Assembly: GCF_000987955.1 (NCBI RefSeq)
Contig: NZ_LAZU01000031.1
Location: 114,378 to 178,377 of the forward strand
Length of the DNA: 64,000 nucleotides
Source: Paenibacillus sp. DMB20
GTDB lineage: Bacteria > Bacillota > Bacilli > Paenibacillales > Paenibacillaceae
Reading direction: 5' to 3'
Of the stretch, positions 55,337 through 63,760 are shown one piece after another; position 1 is the first letter of the stretch, and the number at the start of each line of letters is the position of its first letter. The translations under genes were made by a program, and so were the position numbers. The notes under the pieces are model-generated. The model did not search any database and was not told the origin of the DNA. It saw only the letters and a list, made by a program, of their open reading frames with translations.

Positions 55337-56812
55337 TTACTCAGTTGGCGGATCGGTGCTGATATCAGGCGGCGTTCCTTCATCGCTCCCGTCACCCTCC
55401 GGAGGCGTTGTGCCGGTATGATCCGTTCCGTCAGTGCCGTTCTGATTTTGATTTTGATCCTCTCCATGACCGGTGTCGCTTCCGTTATCGGTTTCCGGCT
55501 TATCCACCGATTCGGGAGGCTTTTCCTTCCCTCCGCCCTGGTCGGGTTTAGGGTCCGGCTTGCCCGTCACCGGTACGTCCTTCTCCCTAAGCTCAACCTT
55601 AACGGCAAGCCGATTCTGATCTACCCGGTTAATAAATGGGGGCAGGGTAACCTGAAGTTGGATTTCATGCACTCCAGCCTTCAAGCCGGCCATGTTGGCG
55701 GTCAAGCCGATGTCCGATGGCTGCAGACTGTTAAGCAGATCCGGTGCTCCCGTCAGCGTCATCGACATCGATTGAGTTTTAGGCTCCGTAATGACGGCTT
55801 CCATATCGGACGATACGCCTTTTAAGGATATCGGTATTCCGTTGATCACGCGTTCGCCGTAAGAAACAGCCGTTACTTCCACCTCTATGGAACTCGGCTC
55901 GATTTTCTCAAAACCTTCGGGCGGCGTCAAGTCGGCCGTAAGCACCGTTGTGCCCGATTTTGTTACATTTTCCAGATGAACGGTAGCTCCTGTATAGGAC
56001 TTTGCTCCTGCGAGCGCCTCCTTGCTGCCATACAGCCTTACTTCCGTCACCTTCGGAGTCACTTTGGACAAGACCAGCCCTTCCGGAAGGCGCCCGGTAT
56101 ACTCCATTTCCAAAGGAACCGTTACGAAGGCGGCTTCGACAGGGACTTCAACGGCTACGGATTCAGGCATAATCAGGGCATCTTCCATAACGTTTCCTTC
56201 TTTATCATATGCGGCCAGTTTGACCCGTTTCTCAACAAAGTTCGTATCGGCCCCATCCAGATCGACGGTTCCCCTGACTTGAGACAAGCGAGCCAGCTCA
56301 GATTCAGGAAGGGTAACTTCCACGGTACCTGGTTCTATTTTCACAGGTGATCCCAGGCGATAGCCCGGCGAAAGCTTCCCTTTCGTGCCAATACTTACCG
56401 GTACGGCTTTCGACATTCGTTCTTCCACGGTCACCGTAACCATCGTCGGGTCCATTGAGACAAGTTCAACTCCTCTTGGCAAGGAGTACGTTAGCGGAAG
56501 CGTATGGGTTCCCGGCTGCTTCACGCTGCTCAAATCAAGCTTTACTTTATACTCCTCTGCAAAAATCGTGGTAATGTCGGACCTTCGGCCCTTTACCTGC
56601 AAGGTAACCCGGTCCGTACTAATGCCCGTCAAAGCATAATGGCTGTCATCAAAGCCATATGTCTGAATTTTGACTTCGATGGATTTGGTATTGTAACTGG
56701 TCGTCGGCGGAGCCGGTGTCCCGCTGTCGATGTGTACCATTGCCCAGAGCAGTATGCTGACAGCCAAAGCCATGAACTTGGTAGCTGTGTTGTTCTTGAT
56801 CCACTTATCCAT
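55337..56812 (-). CDS. cdaR: YbbR-domain regulator of CdaA (CdaR)
   Basis: 491 residues. A single N-terminal membrane helix (TATKFMALAVSILLWAMVHI) is followed by four extracytoplasmic YbbR repeats (about 50-400) and a low-complexity tail of some 75 residues rich in Pro, Gly, Asp, Glu and Asn. CdaR binds CdaA and tunes c-di-AMP synthesis in B. subtilis and Listeria (established). Its start overlaps the cdaA stop by eight bases. The acidic tail is longer than in B. subtilis as remembered; it may be a flexible wall-side segment. Not related to the sugar-diacid CdaR family at 31 kb. Confidence 0.94.
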   Translation of the reverse strand: MDKWIKNNTATKFMALAVSILLWAMVHIDSGTPAPPTTSYNTKSIEVKIQTYGFDDSHYALTGISTDRVTLQVKGRRSDITTIFAEEYKVKLDLSSVKQPGTHTLPLTYSLPRGVELVSMDPTMVTVTVEERMSKAVPVSIGTKGKLSPGYRLGSPVKIEPGTVEVTLPESELARLSQVRGTVDLDGADTNFVEKRVKLAAYDKEGNVMEDALIMPESVAVEVPVEAAFVTVPLEMEYTGRLPEGLVLSKVTPKVTEVRLYGSKEALAGAKSYTGATVHLENVTKSGTTVLTADLTPPEGFEKIEPSSIEVEVTAVSYGERVINGIPISLKGVSSDMEAVITEPKTQSMSMTLTGAPDLLNSLQPSDIGLTANMAGLKAGVHEIQLQVTLPPFINRVDQNRLAVKVELREKDVPVTGKPDPKPDQGGGKEKPPESVDKPETDNGSDTGHGEDQNQNQNGTDGTDHTGTTPPEGDGSDEGTPPDISTDPPTE

Positions 56813-57635
56813 TCTCGCCGTCTCCCTTCCGTTTCCAGAAGAACGAACGTTTCTCCTTAATGGGTGTGGCAGGACGCAATTCTTCGTACAGCTTGGAAAT
56901 GAGGGATTCTTCCTTAATGTCCCGGACGACCTGCCCGTTTATCGCCAGGGATACTTGTCCGGTTTCCTCGGATACAACGACTGAAATCGCATCTCCCACC
57001 TCGCTGATCCCGATCGCTGCCCGGTGGCGAGTTCCCAGCTCCTTGCTGATGAATGGATTTTCCGATAAAGGCAAGTAGCAGCCTGCCGCGGCGATTTGTC
57101 CGTTCTGGACGATAACCGCTCCGTCATGCAGCGGCGTGTTCGGAATAAAAATGTTAATGATCAGCTCCGAGCTGATCATCGAGTGCATCGGAATGCCCGA
57201 CTCGACGAATTCATTCAAACCTGTCGTCCGCTCGAAAACAATCAGCGCCCCGATCTTCCGCCGTGATAAATAATTCACGGCCTTAATGGTTTCCCCGATT
57301 AATTTATTGGTCTCTTCATCCATGTCCGCTGACCTTCCGAACAGCTTGCCTCGCCCGAGCTGCTCAAGGCCGCGTCTGACCTCTGGCTGAAAGATAATAA
57401 AGATTGCCACCACACCAAAGGTAAAAATCTGGTTCATCAGCCACTTCAGCGTGTACAAATCAAACCAGGTGCTGAGCGCCCAGATCAGCACAAGAACCAA
57501 TATCCCTTTCAGCAGCTGTACCGCGCGGGTACCGCGAACCAGGAGGATCAGATGGTAAATAATATAGGTAACGATAAGAATATCGATAATATCTTTAATG
57601 GACTCTTTCCAGGTTAAGTCCGTAAAATACTCCAT
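56805..57635 (-). CDS. cdaA: Diadenylate cyclase CdaA
   Basis: 276 residues. Three N-terminal membrane helices (about 10-85) precede the DAC domain (about 95-245) with complete active-site motifs: PLHDGAVIVQNGQIAAAGCY (DGA) and LGTRHRAAIGISE (RHR). It makes c-di-AMP from ATP at the membrane, the main housekeeping source controlling K+ and osmolyte balance and cell-wall homeostasis. It leads the cdaA-cdaR-glmM cluster. The ATG follows GGGGG by five to six bases. Confidence 0.97.
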   Translation of the reverse strand: MEYFTDLTWKESIKDIIDILIVTYIIYHLILLVRGTRAVQLLKGILVLVLIWALSTWFDLYTLKWLMNQIFTFGVVAIFIIFQPEVRRGLEQLGRGKLFGRSADMDEETNKLIGETIKAVNYLSRRKIGALIVFERTTGLNEFVESGIPMHSMISSELIINIFIPNTPLHDGAVIVQNGQIAAAGCYLPLSENPFISKELGTRHRAAIGISEVGDAISVVVSEETGQVSLAINGQVVRDIKEESLISKLYEELRPATPIKEKRSFFWKRKGDGENG

Positions 57636-57778
57636 ACAGTAACCCCCGTCATTCCTTAATCACGCTTACGGCTATAAATGTAGTATGTGCTTTATACTAT
57701 CTAGGTTATAACGTTAAACCTTCCGATGCAAGTCGCGGGCGCCTGCAAATGACAAAATATTGTAAAGTACGCAAATAA

Positions 57779-57809
57779 GGCGCCGTCTTTTCGAAGAAAA
57801 GACGGCGCC
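57779..57809 (-). terminator. Terminator after the anti-sigma factor gene
   Basis: GGCGCCGTCTTTTC pairs perfectly with GAAAAGACGGCGCC (14 bp). T-run is weak, so it may be bidirectional or partial. It separates the sigW-rsiW transcript from cdaA. Confidence 0.7.
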
Positions 57810-57836
57810 GGTATTCATTAAGGTGCAAAACTCATC

Positions 57837-58451
57837 CTATCGGTAAGCGACATCCGTAAACAGATTGGAAATTTTATACCATATCCAGTCCATTGCCTTA
57901 TCGATATCCTTTACTTGTCCGGATATATGGGCCGTGGAGGCTTGAAAGAGCTCTCCGTCGATGACGGTCAAATTGCCGTTGACCTTTCCATAGACCTGGG
58001 CCTTTCCGTTCTCTACCGTTAGATCCCCCGCTATGGTCTGATCGGGTGGAATAATAACCGTCTGTCCTTCAATGACGAGCTTGTCGAGTTCGCTGCCCTT
58101 CACAACAAGCTGATTCTCCTGGTTCCAGAAACTGACGGTGCTGAAGAGCATAACCACCAGGAATAGAGCCGCTGCCGTTATCGCAGGGTGATTCTTCACC
58201 CATGTGATCCATACCTTCTGTTTCTTTTGCTTTGGCAGCATCCCCATGATCCGGTCTGTCAGATCGTCGGAGGGCCCTGTGGAATGATGAGTCAAGGAAA
58301 ACAGGAGCATATCCGTTTTTTCCAGTTCCTCAAACCTGTTCCGGCAGTCAACACATTGCAGCAGGTGAGTTTTGAGCTCGAGCTGCTGGTGTTGGGACAA
58401 GTCATTATCCAGATAATCGTGCATCAAAGAGACGGCCAATTTGCAATCCAT
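57837..58451 (-). CDS. rsiW: Membrane anti-sigma factor with zinc-finger (RsiW-like)
   Basis: 204 residues. The N-terminal anti-sigma zinc finger (HLLQCVDCRNRFEELEK, with the H-x3-C-x2-C pattern, about 30-50) is followed by a single membrane helix (AAALFLVVMLFSTVSFW, about 95-112). The extracytoplasmic half has a bactofilin-like VIIPPDQTIAGDLTVENGKA and GNLTVIDGEL repeat region. It holds SigW inactive until regulated proteolysis. The gene follows sigW by 116 bases. The adhesin-like extracytoplasmic half is not typical of B. subtilis RsiW, so the signal sensed may differ. Confidence 0.84.
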   Translation of the reverse strand: MDCKLAVSLMHDYLDNDLSQHQQLELKTHLLQCVDCRNRFEELEKTDMLLFSLTHHSTGPSDDLTDRIMGMLPKQKKQKVWITWVKNHPAITAAALFLVVMLFSTVSFWNQENQLVVKGSELDKLVIEGQTVIIPPDQTIAGDLTVENGKAQVYGKVNGNLTVIDGELFQASTAHISGQVKDIDKAMDWIWYKISNLFTDVAYR

Positions 58452-58567
58452 ATGAGCCAGTCCTTTCGTTCAATCTCTTTGCTGGGTCCATCCCCCTTAA
58501 GGGGCATAAGACTTGCTTAATGTTCATACGCGCCGGAGTCCGGATTGTTTCATTTATTTTTTAGATC

Positions 58568-59137
58568 CTACAATTTAAACTCCAGCTTCTTCCGCAAAAA
58601 TTCCCGCCCGCGGTGAACCCTTGTCTTGATGGTCGTTACGGGCAAGTCCAGTACTTCGCTAATCTCCTGAAGCGATAAATCCTGGATGTAACGCAACAGC
58701 ATAATCGTTTTATATTTTGCCGGAAGCGATTCAATGGAATCGTGGATAATCCGCTGCGTTTCGGACAACAGCATCTCTGTCTCCGGTGAGCGGTCGTCGC
58801 TCGGAATCATCGAATAACCGTCCATCCCTTCCTGATCGTTCATATCCGCGTCAAGAGAATAGGATGGTTTTCGTTTGCGAAGCCTGTCTATACAGAGGTT
58901 GGTTCCGATCCGGTAAATCCATGTCGAGAATTTCTGATTCTCGTCATAACGATCAAGGTTCTTGTACACCCGCAAAAAGGTTTCCTGAACGATATCCTCC
59001 GCCTCGTGCCGATTATTCAGCATCCGATAGGCCAAATGAAAAATTTTATCTTTGTAAAGCTCAACAATTTCGGCAAAAGCTCTCTGATCCCCTTTTCGGG
59101 CAAGCTTCGCCAGTCTTACATCCAAATTGTCCACCAT
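58568..59137 (-). CDS. sigW: ECF RNA polymerase sigma factor SigW
   Basis: 189 residues. Region 2 (YKDKIFHLAYRMLNNRHEAE, DIVQETFLRVYKNLDRYDEN, FSTWIYRIGTNLCIDRLRKR) and region 4 (LPAKYKTIMLLRYIQDLSLQ, EISEVLDLPVTTIKTRVHRG) are complete. It directs the envelope-stress regulon against membrane-active compounds, by homology to B. subtilis SigW. The ATG at 59137 is chosen by GGGGG four bases upstream and the normal SigW length; an in-frame ATG 45 bases earlier is unlikely. Operon with the anti-sigma gene. I could not confirm an autoregulatory TGAAAC/CGTA promoter upstream. Confidence 0.93.
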   Translation of the reverse strand: MVDNLDVRLAKLARKGDQRAFAEIVELYKDKIFHLAYRMLNNRHEAEDIVQETFLRVYKNLDRYDENQKFSTWIYRIGTNLCIDRLRKRKPSYSLDADMNDQEGMDGYSMIPSDDRSPETEMLLSETQRIIHDSIESLPAKYKTIMLLRYIQDLSLQEISEVLDLPVTTIKTRVHRGREFLRKKLEFKL

Positions 59138-59340
59138 AATTCCCCCAGAATGGTCTGATGGGTAACGTCTTAAAAGCACCATTAAAATCGTAATTCATCG
59201 CTTTCCAAATTGCAACACAAATCGGAAAACAACGCTGCTGCAACAAACAGAAACGACTTCGTCTTCCTTCCTTTATGAAAGGAAGAGGGCTATTCAAGAA
59301 ACAGGTCAAGCTAAAAAATGAAGCTTTCTTTATCTTAGCA

Positions 59341-59374
59341 AAAAGGCGGGATTCCCACAGGGAACCTCGCCTTT
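59341..59374 (-). terminator. Terminator after ppc
   Basis: AAAGGCG...GGTTCCC pairs with GGGAATCC...CGCCTTT, followed by TTTT on the minus strand, 36 bases past the ppc stop. Confidence 0.85.
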
Positions 59375-59409
59375 GACCATCCCTAAATCTATGCGTTTTG
59401 TGATCCGTA

Positions 59410-62196
59410 TCAGCCTGTGTTGCGAAGGCCCGCAGCGATACCATTAATGGTCAGAAGCACCTCGCGGAGCAGATCCGGGTCGTCTTCGCCCTTTTCGCGG
59501 AGATCGCGAAGCTCATTCAGGAGCTGTACCTGCAGGTAACTCAGAGGATCCACGTAAGGATTGCGAAGACGTATGGATTCCTGAAGCACCGGCTGGTTAT
59601 CCAATATATCCTGCTGGCCTGTAATTTTGAGGACCATTTGTTTGGTGAGTTCGAATTCTTCTTTGATCAGACCAAAAATACGCTGACGGGCAACATCATT
59701 CTTCGTCATGAGCGAATATTCTTTCGCGATGATTAAGTCGGCTTTAGCCATGGCCATCTGCAAAGTATCGATCAGGGAAGTAAAGAACGGGTAATTGACA
59801 TACATGTCCTGAAGAGTCTTCATGTTCTCTTCCTTGCCTTGATAGAAGCTCTGTAAGCCCGTACCGGCCGCGTACCATGCCGGAAGCAGATATCGGCTCT
59901 GCGTCCAGGCAAACACCCAAGGAATGGCGCGCAGGTCCTCGAAACGGTCGCTGTTCTTCCGCTTGGAAGGCCGCGAGCCGATATTCAGCTCCCCAACCTC
60001 AGGAAGCGGCGTAGATTCCTTAAAGAAAGACAGGAAGTCCGGATCGCGGAAGATCAAATCCTGATATTTCTTTTGGGAAACGGAAGATATTTGTGCGGAA
60101 ATCCGTTCCCATTCCTTCTCATGTTCATTCTCTTCAGGGCTGCGGGCATTGATGGAAGCCCGAATCAATGCCGAAGTCGCCTGCTCCAAACTACGGTAAG
60201 CAATTCCCTTCAAGGAGTAACGGGAAGAAATGACCTCGCCTTGCTCCGTAATTTTGATGCCTCCGGCAATCGTGTGGGCCGGCTGTGCCAGGATACTCCG
60301 GTTCAGAGGCATTCCGCCGCGGCCCAAGGAGCCGCCCCGGCCATGGAAATACTTCAGCTTGACGCCAAACTCATTGCCAACTGCAGTAATGTCCTTCATG
60401 GCCACTTGAAGCTCCCAGTTTGCGGTAACGGCTCCGCCGTCTTTGTTGCTATCCGAGTAGCCGAGCATGATTTCCTGAAGGTCGTTCATGGCTTTCAAGC
60501 CTTCGCGGTATATCGGCAGGTTAAACAGCGTACGCATAATATCCGGAGCCGCATGCAGATCCTCAATCGTCTCGAACAGAGGGACGGCCTGAAGGGTAGC
60601 CGATACGGTTCCGTCGTTATCCTTGCGGAACAGTCCGACCTCCTTCGCAAAAACCATGACCTCCATAATGTCGCTTGCGCCTTCGGCCATACTGATCAGG
60701 TAACTGGAAATACAGTTTACGCCAAACTCTTTTTGCGCCCGGTAAATGGTCCGATAAACTTCAAGGCACTCCTCCGTGCTGTCGCTGTAATCCTGATAAG
60801 GCGTGGTCAGCGGACGGGGATCGTTAAGCAGCTGGTTCAGCAGCTCGATTTTCTCCTCTTCGGACAGTGCGGAGTAGTCTTCGACCACATTCATTTTCGC
60901 CAAAATTTCAGTCATTGCATTCTCATGCTCTTTACTGTGCTGACGAATGTCCAACGTGGCCGTATGGAAACCGAACAGCTCCACTTGCCGGATAATTTGT
61001 TTAATATAAGTATCAGCCACATAATCCGCATAATGATGACGTAGGCTGCGGTCGATAATTTGAAGGTCCTCGATAAATTCCTCAGGCGTCTGGTACCGTT
61101 CCGCTCCCGTCATGACCGGATCCAGGACATGTCCCATCTTGGCAAGCATGTAGGCAAGCTTGATTCGGTACGGCTCTTTCTCATTGTGCCAAATTTCCAT
61201 CTTTTTCAGCGTTACATTCTCGCGGTCCTTACAGATGGACTCCTTCAGCTCATCGGTTACGTTAATAATCGTGGCGCTGAAGCTGAGATTTTTCATGAGT
61301 CCCGTCAGGATGCGCTGATATTCGCGAATAGCCAGCTTGCGCTGCATTTCGAGCGTTTTCCAAGTCACGTCCGCAGTTACCGAAGGGTTGCCGTCACGGT
61401 CTCCACCGATCCAGGAACCAAAACGTAGATACGTCGGCACATGCCAGTCATACCCTGGATAATACTTGTTCAGGCAGCGTTCCAGCTCTTGATAAACCTC
61501 TGGCAAAATGTGAAACAGGGTTTCGTGAAAATAATACATTCCGTTGCGGACTTCATCCAGAACTGTCGGTTTACGGTCACGGAGTTCATCGGTCTGCCAA
61601 AGGGTAATGACTTCGTTCAGGAGCTTCTCGCGAAGCTGCTCTCTCTCACGGAATGTAAGGGTCGGGTTATCAAGGAGCATTACATCTTCCGATATTCTTT
61701 TATGGATATCGAGAATGGCCCGGCGCATCGCTTCGGTAGGATGTGCCGTCATAACGAGCTCCAAAGAGAGACCTTCAAGCATGTTTTGGACTTCTTCATA
61801 CGTAAAGCTTCGCTCTTTCAAATCCTGGACTGCACTTTCAATGGAACCCGGCTGGACGCTTTCGCCAGCGGAGCGTTCATAATCACGCTTCCGGCGGATC
61901 CGGTGATTCTGCTCAGCGATATTAACCAGCTGAAAATAAATGGCGAACGCCCGGATCACCTGATGTCGAATGTCCGGATTGAGTGTGCTGACGATCCTTT
62001 TAAAATCTGCAAACAACTCAGGCAAAAATACGGAACGCAACGATTTGCTCGTCTCGCGAATTTTCTCAACTATATCTAAAAGCTCATTGCCCCCCTGGTG
62101 GACAAGAACTTCACCGAGAATATTCCCCAGGAACCGTACATCCCGCCGAAGCAGATTATTGGAATTGCTTTTTGCGGTTACAGTAAGTTCAGTCAT
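59410..62196 (-). CDS. ppc: Phosphoenolpyruvate carboxylase
   Basis: 928 residues. It carboxylates PEP with bicarbonate to oxaloacetate, the anaplerotic feed of the TCA cycle. Catalytic and phosphate-binding motifs are present: VMTAHPTEAMRR with the active His, SWIGGDRDGNPSVTADV, MLGYSDSNKDGGAVTANWEL, FHGRGGSLGRGGMPLNRS, and the QNTG-like C-terminus RNTG that binds aspartate, the allosteric inhibitor. Full length. Start has GGAGGAG four bases upstream. Single gene with its own terminator, unconnected to the sigW operon downstream. Confidence 0.98.
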   Translation of the reverse strand: MTELTVTAKSNSNNLLRRDVRFLGNILGEVLVHQGGNELLDIVEKIRETSKSLRSVFLPELFADFKRIVSTLNPDIRHQVIRAFAIYFQLVNIAEQNHRIRRKRDYERSAGESVQPGSIESAVQDLKERSFTYEEVQNMLEGLSLELVMTAHPTEAMRRAILDIHKRISEDVMLLDNPTLTFREREQLREKLLNEVITLWQTDELRDRKPTVLDEVRNGMYYFHETLFHILPEVYQELERCLNKYYPGYDWHVPTYLRFGSWIGGDRDGNPSVTADVTWKTLEMQRKLAIREYQRILTGLMKNLSFSATIINVTDELKESICKDRENVTLKKMEIWHNEKEPYRIKLAYMLAKMGHVLDPVMTGAERYQTPEEFIEDLQIIDRSLRHHYADYVADTYIKQIIRQVELFGFHTATLDIRQHSKEHENAMTEILAKMNVVEDYSALSEEEKIELLNQLLNDPRPLTTPYQDYSDSTEECLEVYRTIYRAQKEFGVNCISSYLISMAEGASDIMEVMVFAKEVGLFRKDNDGTVSATLQAVPLFETIEDLHAAPDIMRTLFNLPIYREGLKAMNDLQEIMLGYSDSNKDGGAVTANWELQVAMKDITAVGNEFGVKLKYFHGRGGSLGRGGMPLNRSILAQPAHTIAGGIKITEQGEVISSRYSLKGIAYRSLEQATSALIRASINARSPEENEHEKEWERISAQISSVSQKKYQDLIFRDPDFLSFFKESTPLPEVGELNIGSRPSKRKNSDRFEDLRAIPWVFAWTQSRYLLPAWYAAGTGLQSFYQGKEENMKTLQDMYVNYPFFTSLIDTLQMAMAKADLIIAKEYSLMTKNDVARQRIFGLIKEEFELTKQMVLKITGQQDILDNQPVLQESIRLRNPYVDPLSYLQVQLLNELRDLREKGEDDPDLLREVLLTINGIAAGLRNTG

Positions 62197-62447
62197 GCTA
62201 CTCCTCCCATCTAAACCCGTGTCAACAGTTTATCTTGTCTTTTTATGCTTCCTAATATCATACAATAAATACGCCTGAAAATCTTTACTTTCGAGCCGAA
62301 AAAAATTCGCCAGATCGACAAAATAACGCCTTTAGGGCATGACAATATTTTCATATCGATTTCTGGAGATACTTTCGACGGTTCATGGCGACAAACCAAC
62401 AACACTTTAACACACTGACACTTTGCAGGACCACGGTGTGAATATGT

Positions 62448-62475
62448 AAAAAAAAACATCACGCGCGGTGATGTC
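62448..62475 (-). terminator. Terminator of the rRNA-tRNA operon
   Basis: ACATCAC pairs with GTGATGT around CGCGC and is followed by nine T on the minus strand, just past the last tRNA. Confidence 0.88.
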
Positions 62476-62487
62476 CTGCTTTATGTA

Positions 62488-62561
62488 TGGAGCGGGTGAT
62501 GGGAATCGAACCCACGCTACCAGCTTGGAAGGCTGGAGTTCTACCATTGAACTACACCCGC
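62488..62561 (-). tRNA. tRNA-Gly (TCC)
   Basis: Cloverleaf with acceptor GCGGGTG/CACCCGC, anticodon loop CTTCCAA giving TCC; the 3' CCA is encoded. Last gene of the rrn-linked cluster. Confidence 0.95.
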
Positions 62562-62572
62562 AGATGTAACAA

Positions 62573-62646
62573 TCGGGACGACACGATTTGAACATGCGAC
62601 CCCCTGGTCCCAAACCAGGTGCTCTACCAAGCTGAGCTACGTCCCG
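62573..62646 (-). tRNA. tRNA-Pro (TGG)
   Basis: Acceptor CGGGACG/CGTCCCG, anticodon loop TTTGGGA giving TGG. It is the only tRNA of the cluster whose 3' CCA is not encoded. Confidence 0.95.
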
Positions 62647-62668
62647 TTACATATATATTGACTTATAA

Positions 62669-62745
62669 TGGCGTGCCCTGAGAGATTCGAACTCCCGACC
62701 TTTTGATTCGTAGTCAAACGCTCTATCCAGCTGAGCTAAGGGCAC
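62669..62745 (-). tRNA. tRNA-Arg (ACG)
   Basis: Acceptor GTGCCCT/AGGGCAC, anticodon loop CTACGAA giving ACG (A34 expected to be edited to inosine); CCA encoded. Confidence 0.95.
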
Positions 62746-62746
62746 A

Positions 62747-62821
62747 TGGAGCGGACGACGGGAATCGAACCCGCGACCCTCGCCTTGGCAAGGCGATGCT
62801 CTACCGCTGAGCCACGTCCGC
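62747..62821 (-). tRNA. tRNA-Gly (GCC)
   Basis: Acceptor GCGGACG/CGTCCGC, anticodon loop TTGCCAA giving GCC; CCA encoded. One base separates it from tRNA-Arg. Confidence 0.95.
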
Positions 62822-62827
62822 AAAACA

Positions 62828-62911
62828 TGGTGCGCGTGGAGGGACTTGAACCCCCACGTCAAAGACGCTAGATCCTAAGTCTAGTGCGTCTGCCAATTCC
62901 GCCACACGCGC
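62828..62911 (-). tRNA. tRNA-Leu (TAG)
   Basis: 84-base class II tRNA with a long variable arm (GCGTC..GACGT), acceptor GCGCGTG/CACGCGC, anticodon loop CTTAGGA giving TAG; CCA encoded. Confidence 0.95.
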
Positions 62912-62925
62912 ACAAGTAAAACTAA

Positions 62926-63001
62926 TGGTGAGCCATGAAGGACTCGAACCTTCGACACCCTGATTAAAAGTCAGGTGCTCTACCAACTGAGCTAATGGCT
63001 C
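62926..63001 (-). tRNA. tRNA-Lys (TTT)
   Basis: Acceptor GAGCCAT/ATGGCTC, anticodon loop CTTTTAA giving TTT; CCA encoded. Complements the lone tRNA-Lys (CTT) at 32.9 kb. Confidence 0.95.
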
Positions 63002-63006
63002 AAACA

Positions 63007-63081
63007 TGGCTGGGGATATAGGATTCGAACCTATGCATGACGGAGTCAAAGTCCGTTGCCTTACCGCTTGGCTAATCCCCA
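63007..63081 (-). tRNA. tRNA-Gln (TTG)
   Basis: Acceptor TGGGGAT/ATCCCCA, anticodon loop CTTTGAC giving TTG; CCA encoded. Confidence 0.95.
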
Positions 63082-63137
63082 ACATGAAAGCATTTCTTCT
63101 AGTCTGTCCCAATAATGATCAGGACATGTAATGTATA

Positions 63138-63213
63138 TGGTGGAGGCTGAGGGGATCGAACCCCCGACCCTCTGCTTGTAAGGCAGATGCTCTCCCAGCT
63201 GAGCTAAGCCTCC
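63138..63213 (-). tRNA. tRNA-Val (TAC)
   Basis: Acceptor GGAGGCT/AGCCTCC, anticodon loop CTTACAA giving TAC; CCA encoded. Confidence 0.95.
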
Positions 63214-63245
63214 ATATGTAAGTTCTTCGAAGCAAATTAAGTAAA

Positions 63246-63320
63246 TGGTGACCCGTAGGGGATTCGAACCCCTGTTACCTCCGTGAAAGGGAGGTGTCTT
63301 AACCCCTTGACCAACGGGCC
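63246..63320 (-). tRNA. tRNA-Glu (TTC)
   Basis: Acceptor GGCCCGT/ACGGGTC with a terminal G-T type pair, anticodon loop CTTTCAC giving TTC; CCA encoded. Confidence 0.95.
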
Positions 63321-63330
63321 ATATGAAGAA

Positions 63331-63406
63331 TGGAGCTTCCAACCGGGATCGAACCGGTGACCTCATCCTTACCATGGATGCACTCTACCTACTGAGCTAT
63401 GGAAGC
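63331..63406 (-). tRNA. tRNA-Thr (GGT)
   Basis: Acceptor GCTTCCA/TGGAAGC, anticodon loop ATGGTAA giving GGT; CCA encoded. Confidence 0.95.
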
Positions 63407-63409
63407 AAA

Positions 63410-63485
63410 TGGCTCCCCGAACAGGACTCGAACCTGTGACAACTCGATTAACAGTCGAGTGCTCTACCAACTGAGCTATCAGGGA
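63410..63485 (-). tRNA. tRNA-Asn (GTT)
   Basis: Acceptor TCCCTGA/TCGGGGA, anticodon loop CTGTTAA giving GTT; CCA encoded. First tRNA after the 5S gene. Confidence 0.95.
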
Positions 63486-63492
63486 ATATGCC

Positions 63493-63609
63493 GCTTGGCG
63501 ACGTCCTACTCTCCCGGGACCCTTCGGTCCAAGTACCATCGGCGCTGGAAGGCTTAACGGTCGTGTTCGGGATGGGTACGCGTGGAACCCTTCCGCTATC
63601 GCCACCAAA
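63493..63609 (-). rRNA. rrf: 5S ribosomal RNA
   Basis: 117 bases starting TTTGGTGGCGATAGCG and ending GGACGTCGCCAAGC; the ends pair in helix I. The conserved CCCATCCCGAACACGACCGT loop is present. It lies between 23S and the tRNA cluster. Confidence 0.96.
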
Positions 63610-63760
63610 CGTGATTTTTCGAAGCATCCGCTTCTCAAAATCGCTGCGAGAAAATATCAGCCCTTAGAAAGGACTATGCAGCTTATGGTTCAGATGTTTT
63701 AATCACCTGAAAACTAGATACGAAACGTTTTGCGTTTTAACCACTTTTCAGTGTTTTTTA

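Noticed and set aside
59138..59260. Sigma-W autoregulatory promoter (TGAAAC and CGTA) upstream of sigW
   Set aside because: Only partial look-alikes (GGAAAGC, ATTACGAT) with wrong spacing were found.
62407..63638. Several minus-strand open frames of 68-104 codons
   Set aside because: They run across tRNA and 5S genes and are by-products of structured RNA sequence.
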